NCBI RefSeq assembly: GCF_017115045.1
Contig: NZ_JABXKK010000101.1
Location: forward strand, 1-55,350
Reading direction: 5' to 3'
DNA length: 55,350 nucleotides
Origin: Nostoc sp. NMS8
GTDB lineage: Bacteria > Cyanobacteriota > Cyanobacteriia > Cyanobacteriales > Nostocaceae
The position numbers were made by a program, and so were the translations under genes. Shown piece by piece: positions 53,107 through 55,350 of this stretch. The notes beneath the pieces are model-generated. The model saw nothing but the letters and a program-made list of their open reading frames with translations. It was not told the origin of the DNA and did not search any database. Numbering within the stretch: the first letter of the stretch is position 1; every line of letters begins with the position of its first letter.

Positions 53107-54288
53107 TTAAGCAGGTGTCAACAAAATCAACTGCTGCTGGACAAGCCTTCTTACTTCATCCAATCCCAGTTCTACACCTACCAAAATTTCTGCAACTGTG
53201 GAATGAGTATCACATCTTTGCATAAACTCAAACTCTGCTACTGATAAATTAATAATCTGGTAATCGTAATTAAAAAAACATTGGCTGGGAAATCCCTCAA
53301 TACAAGGATTAAGTTCGGGAATCGCTGTCAGTAGAGCCTTATCGTCTGTCCAATCGGCTTTGATGAGGGGAGGACGACCGAGGAAAAATTCGTAATGAGT
53401 TACTTCTGGATCTAGTAATTCTATCAGCCGGTAAAGCTGGCGATCGCTCAATTCTTTTGCCCGTTCTACTAACTCTGGTGCTTTACCCAAAAGTCTCTCT
53501 AAATCCCAGAAACTCGGATTCGAGAAACCAATAAACTCCAATCCCGAAGCATCAATTAATTCAAACAGCGTCTCAATGTTGTAGTCAATTTCCTGGGGAT
53601 GAACGTACATATCAGCAAAGTATTCATCCTTGTTGTTTTCTAATGACCAACGCTGTTTATCGTATTTGACAATTCGGTTATTTTCTGGTAAGGAAGAAAA
53701 TATTTGTCGCCCGACTTGGACACCATCGCGGTAGTCGCCTTTTTTGTCACCTTGAAGAAGTGCGATCGCTTTTTGCATGAGTTGAATTTCCCAGCGTCCC
53801 AATTCCCCATACACAAAAATGTGCATCAAGCCACCTGGGGCTAACTTCTTCGCCAAAGCTTGAATACCGCGAATGGGATTGGGGGTATGATGCAAAACGC
53901 CAACACAGTTAATTAAATCAAACTCACCCGGTAACTGTTCCACATCAAACAAACTGAGGTGATGAAATTCAACGCGGGTAGCCCCTGAACGCTGACAACG
54001 TTCTTTGGCTACAGCTAAAGCGCCAGTACTGAGGTCAATTCCCACAACCGAAGCTTGAGGATTCAAGTGAACTAGGTACTCTGTACCCACGCCGGTACCG
54101 CAACCTGCATCTAAAATCCGAATATCTTGCTTTTGAGGTTTTTGACCTGTGCAGAAGTTATGAGCGGCTAGCCAATTCCAGCGCCAGTTGTAGCCTGGAG
54201 GTGGTTCATCCAACAGGGCTTCCGGCGGAAAGGGGTAGGTATTGTAGAGTTTGGCAACAGCAGCACTAACAGTTTGGGAATCGGACAT
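53107..54288 (-). CDS. Class I SAM-dependent methyltransferase
   Basis: A 393-residue protein. Motif I is ILDAGCGTGVGTEYL, motif II VVGIDLS, post-motif II FDLINCVGVLHHTPNPIRGI. A second, C-terminal part (from about residue 240) is helical and ends with a segment resembling a PqqD-like or winged domain (YQIINLSVAEFEFMQRCD). The family is common in cyanobacteria and its substrate unknown. I chose ATG 54288 (MSDSQTVSAAVAKLYN), seven codons inside the longest frame. Confidence 0.85.
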   Translation of the reverse strand: MSDSQTVSAAVAKLYNTYPFPPEALLDEPPPGYNWRWNWLAAHNFCTGQKPQKQDIRILDAGCGTGVGTEYLVHLNPQASVVGIDLSTGALAVAKERCQRSGATRVEFHHLSLFDVEQLPGEFDLINCVGVLHHTPNPIRGIQALAKKLAPGGLMHIFVYGELGRWEIQLMQKAIALLQGDKKGDYRDGVQVGRQIFSSLPENNRIVKYDKQRWSLENNKDEYFADMYVHPQEIDYNIETLFELIDASGLEFIGFSNPSFWDLERLLGKAPELVERAKELSDRQLYRLIELLDPEVTHYEFFLGRPPLIKADWTDDKALLTAIPELNPCIEGFPSQCFFNYDYQIINLSVAEFEFMQRCDTHSTVAEILVGVELGLDEVRRLVQQQLILLTPA

Positions 54289-54465
54289 GGTAAGTAAATC
54301 TTGGGGCAATCTGAGTTTATCGAATCTCGGATGCTAATAAGCAATGCTTAAAAATAATTTTCTCTTTGCTGAGATTAGTAAGTGCGATGTCTACGACGGG
54401 CTGTTCGGTGACGCTGCAATTAAAGAAAAGAAGTAGCAGCGAATATCTTTGGAGTAGGTAAATCC

Positions 54466-54556
54466 CAATACGGTTCGGATAAGGTTTTTTGATGACACGC
54501 CCTAGATCGCAAAGACGCGATAAATCGCCGTCTTTTACCTTAACCGAACCGTATTG
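54466..54556. mobile_element. Small TIR element, copy 2 (91 bp)
   Basis: Terminal inverted repeats CAATACGGTTCGGATAAGG (54466-54484) and CCTTAACCGAACCGTATTG (54538-54556), 18 of 19 matching. Exact 10-bp direct repeats AGGTAAATCC abut both ends (54456-54465 and 54557-54566). The interior carries a GACGCGATAAATCG hairpin. Non-coding; needs a transposase supplied in trans. Confidence 0.85.
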
Positions 54557-54724
54557 AGGTAAATCCAACATTAGAACTCGGTGATTGGTGTTCGGAACTC
54601 GGAGCTTCGACCTTTTTGCTCGGTGATTGGTGTTCGGAACTCGGCGTTTCGAGTTCCAAACTTGAATTTTGTCCCTTCGTTATCAAGCGATGTCTACGAC
54701 GGGCTACGTCTAAGCCTCACACTA

Positions 54725-55013
54725 TACATTTAAGCTTAGAATCACTACAAAAATTAGATGGGGTTCTGGACACCGCGAGTTCTAAAGTGCATCGCCTTTA
54801 GCTGTACATTTAAGCTTAGAATCACTGCAAAAATTAGGTTCTAAAGTGCGATCGCATTTCTTTTTTAGTGAGCGATCGCCTTTGGCTCTACATTTAAGCT
54901 TAGAATCACTGGACACCACGAGTTTTAAGCTGCGATCGCATTTCTTTTTAGTGAGCGATGTCTACGACGGGCTACGCCTACGCCTCACACTATACATTTA
55001 AACTTAGAACTAC
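54725..55013. repeat. Array of TACATTTAAGCTTAGAATCACT repeats
   Basis: Four copies (near 54725, 54806, 54892 and a degenerate one near 54987), interleaved with GCGATCGCATTTCTTTTTAGTGAGCGAT and CTACGACGGGCTACG repeats. Spacing is about 80-95 bp. Confidence 0.75.
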
Positions 55014-55102
55014 CACAGGTGATGTCTACAACGGGCTACGTCTACTCACCATCATCTACACCCCTGCTCCTCTGCTCTTCTGCCCCCCTGCTTCCCCTCT
55101 CC

Positions 55103-55350
55103 CTACTGCCTTGGACACACCTTAACTGCATCAGGATGGCTAGCCAAATAACTCTTAAGGCAACTGCAACCCTGTGCTAATAAATCATCAAGATTCAGAT
55201 TCCACAATTTGATCGTATTGTCCAAACTAGCGGAAGCTAAAGTTTTGCCATCCGGGCTGAAGACGACACTGTAGAATGAGTAACCATCCCCTCTCAGAGT
55301 GGTAATTTCTTTACGCGTGTCGAGATTCCACAATTTGATCTTCTTGTCAG
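55103..55350 (-). CDS. WD40 repeat protein, C-terminal part
   Basis: The frame is open to the right edge. Visible repeats include KIKLWNLDTRKEI, VVFSPDGKTLASASLDNTIKLWNLNL, typical WD40 blades with the S-P-D-G and L-W-N motifs. The tail LDDLLAQGCSCLKSYLASHPDAV is common at the end of cyanobacterial WD40 proteins with NACHT or AAA domains upstream. Start and N-terminal domains lie outside the window. Confidence 0.9.
   Translation of the reverse strand, partial: DKKIKLWNLDTRKEITTLRGDGYSFYSVVFSPDGKTLASASLDNTIKLWNLNLDDLLAQGCSCLKSYLASHPDAVKVCPRQ

Larger units (their letters stand above)
54289..55102. other. Repeat-dense intergenic region
   Basis: About 810 bases with no gene. Contains the TIR element at 54466, two copies of CTCGGTGATTGGTGTTCGG (54577 and 54619), the TACATTTAAGCTTAGAATCACT array, several GCGATGTCTACGACGGGCTAC repeats, and CCCCTGCTC-type heptads near 55060-55095. 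Confidence 0.75.

Overview
The window is chromosomal DNA of a filamentous, probably heterocyst-forming cyanobacterium of the Nostoc/Anabaena type. The evidence is PsaK, the cyanobacterial order of ATP synthase genes, a DnaE split at a naturally split intein, paired flavodiiron proteins, abundant GCGATCGC octamers (HIP1), and many 7-bp short tandem repeats and dispersed palindromes. The encoded intein N-half is very close to the Nostoc punctiforme one as I remember it. Most of the window is ordinary housekeeping sequence. The unusual content is repeat elements, gene remnants and a few odd fusions.

Layout. 1-2.3 kb: end of a TPR gene, a 21/63-bp tandem array, a PIN toxin-antitoxin pair and a Uma2-type nuclease. 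2.4-9.8 kb: aspartokinase (with a repeat-derived insert), a membrane-anchored TPR protein with a degenerate kinase domain, a nested inverted-repeat element, a CorA transporter and an acyl-CoA synthetase. 9.8-16.3 kb: a 45-aa gene, a second 21-bp array, a CBM20-SGNH-DUF1796 fusion, an HTH/AAA gene split by a frameshift, and a lipoprotein with a small partner. 17-26.2 kb: heme oxygenase plus HemN (a pair typical of the low-oxygen tetrapyrrole operon), a GlsB-like protein, Mn-catalase, DUF3891, psaK, a sucrose-phosphate-synthase-like glycosyltransferase and an Rqc2/NFACT protein.

26.2-38 kb: a frameshifted IS200-like (RAYT-type) transposase with REP-like palindromes, dnaE-N with its intein, a dicarboxylate symporter, a 59-aa gene, a TIGR03032 remnant, a histidine-containing membrane protein, and a flv3-flv1 operon of the adjacent arrangement known for heterocyst flavodiiron proteins. 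38.4-45.3 kb: an efflux island on the minus strand (MacAB-like trio, PvdE/SyrD-like exporter, C-terminal stub of a type III polyketide synthase) bounded by an N-terminal and a C-terminal fragment of an IS630-type transposase. 45.4-52.5 kb: tmRNA and the operon atp1-a-c-b'-b-delta-alpha-gamma. 53-55.35 kb: a methyltransferase, a repeat-dense intergenic region and the end of a WD40 gene.

The strongest new signals are: (1) a small mobile-element family with CAATACGGTTCGG termini and apparent 10-bp target duplications, present in two copies with different interiors; (2) the IS630-bounded remnant of a probable natural-product locus; (3) repeat DNA captured in frame inside lysC and a tandem peptide expansion inside an ABC exporter; (4) a three-domain CBM20-SGNH-DUF1796 protein; (5) 7-bp repeats occupying spacers of three operons. 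I found no CRISPR array and no tRNA gene.
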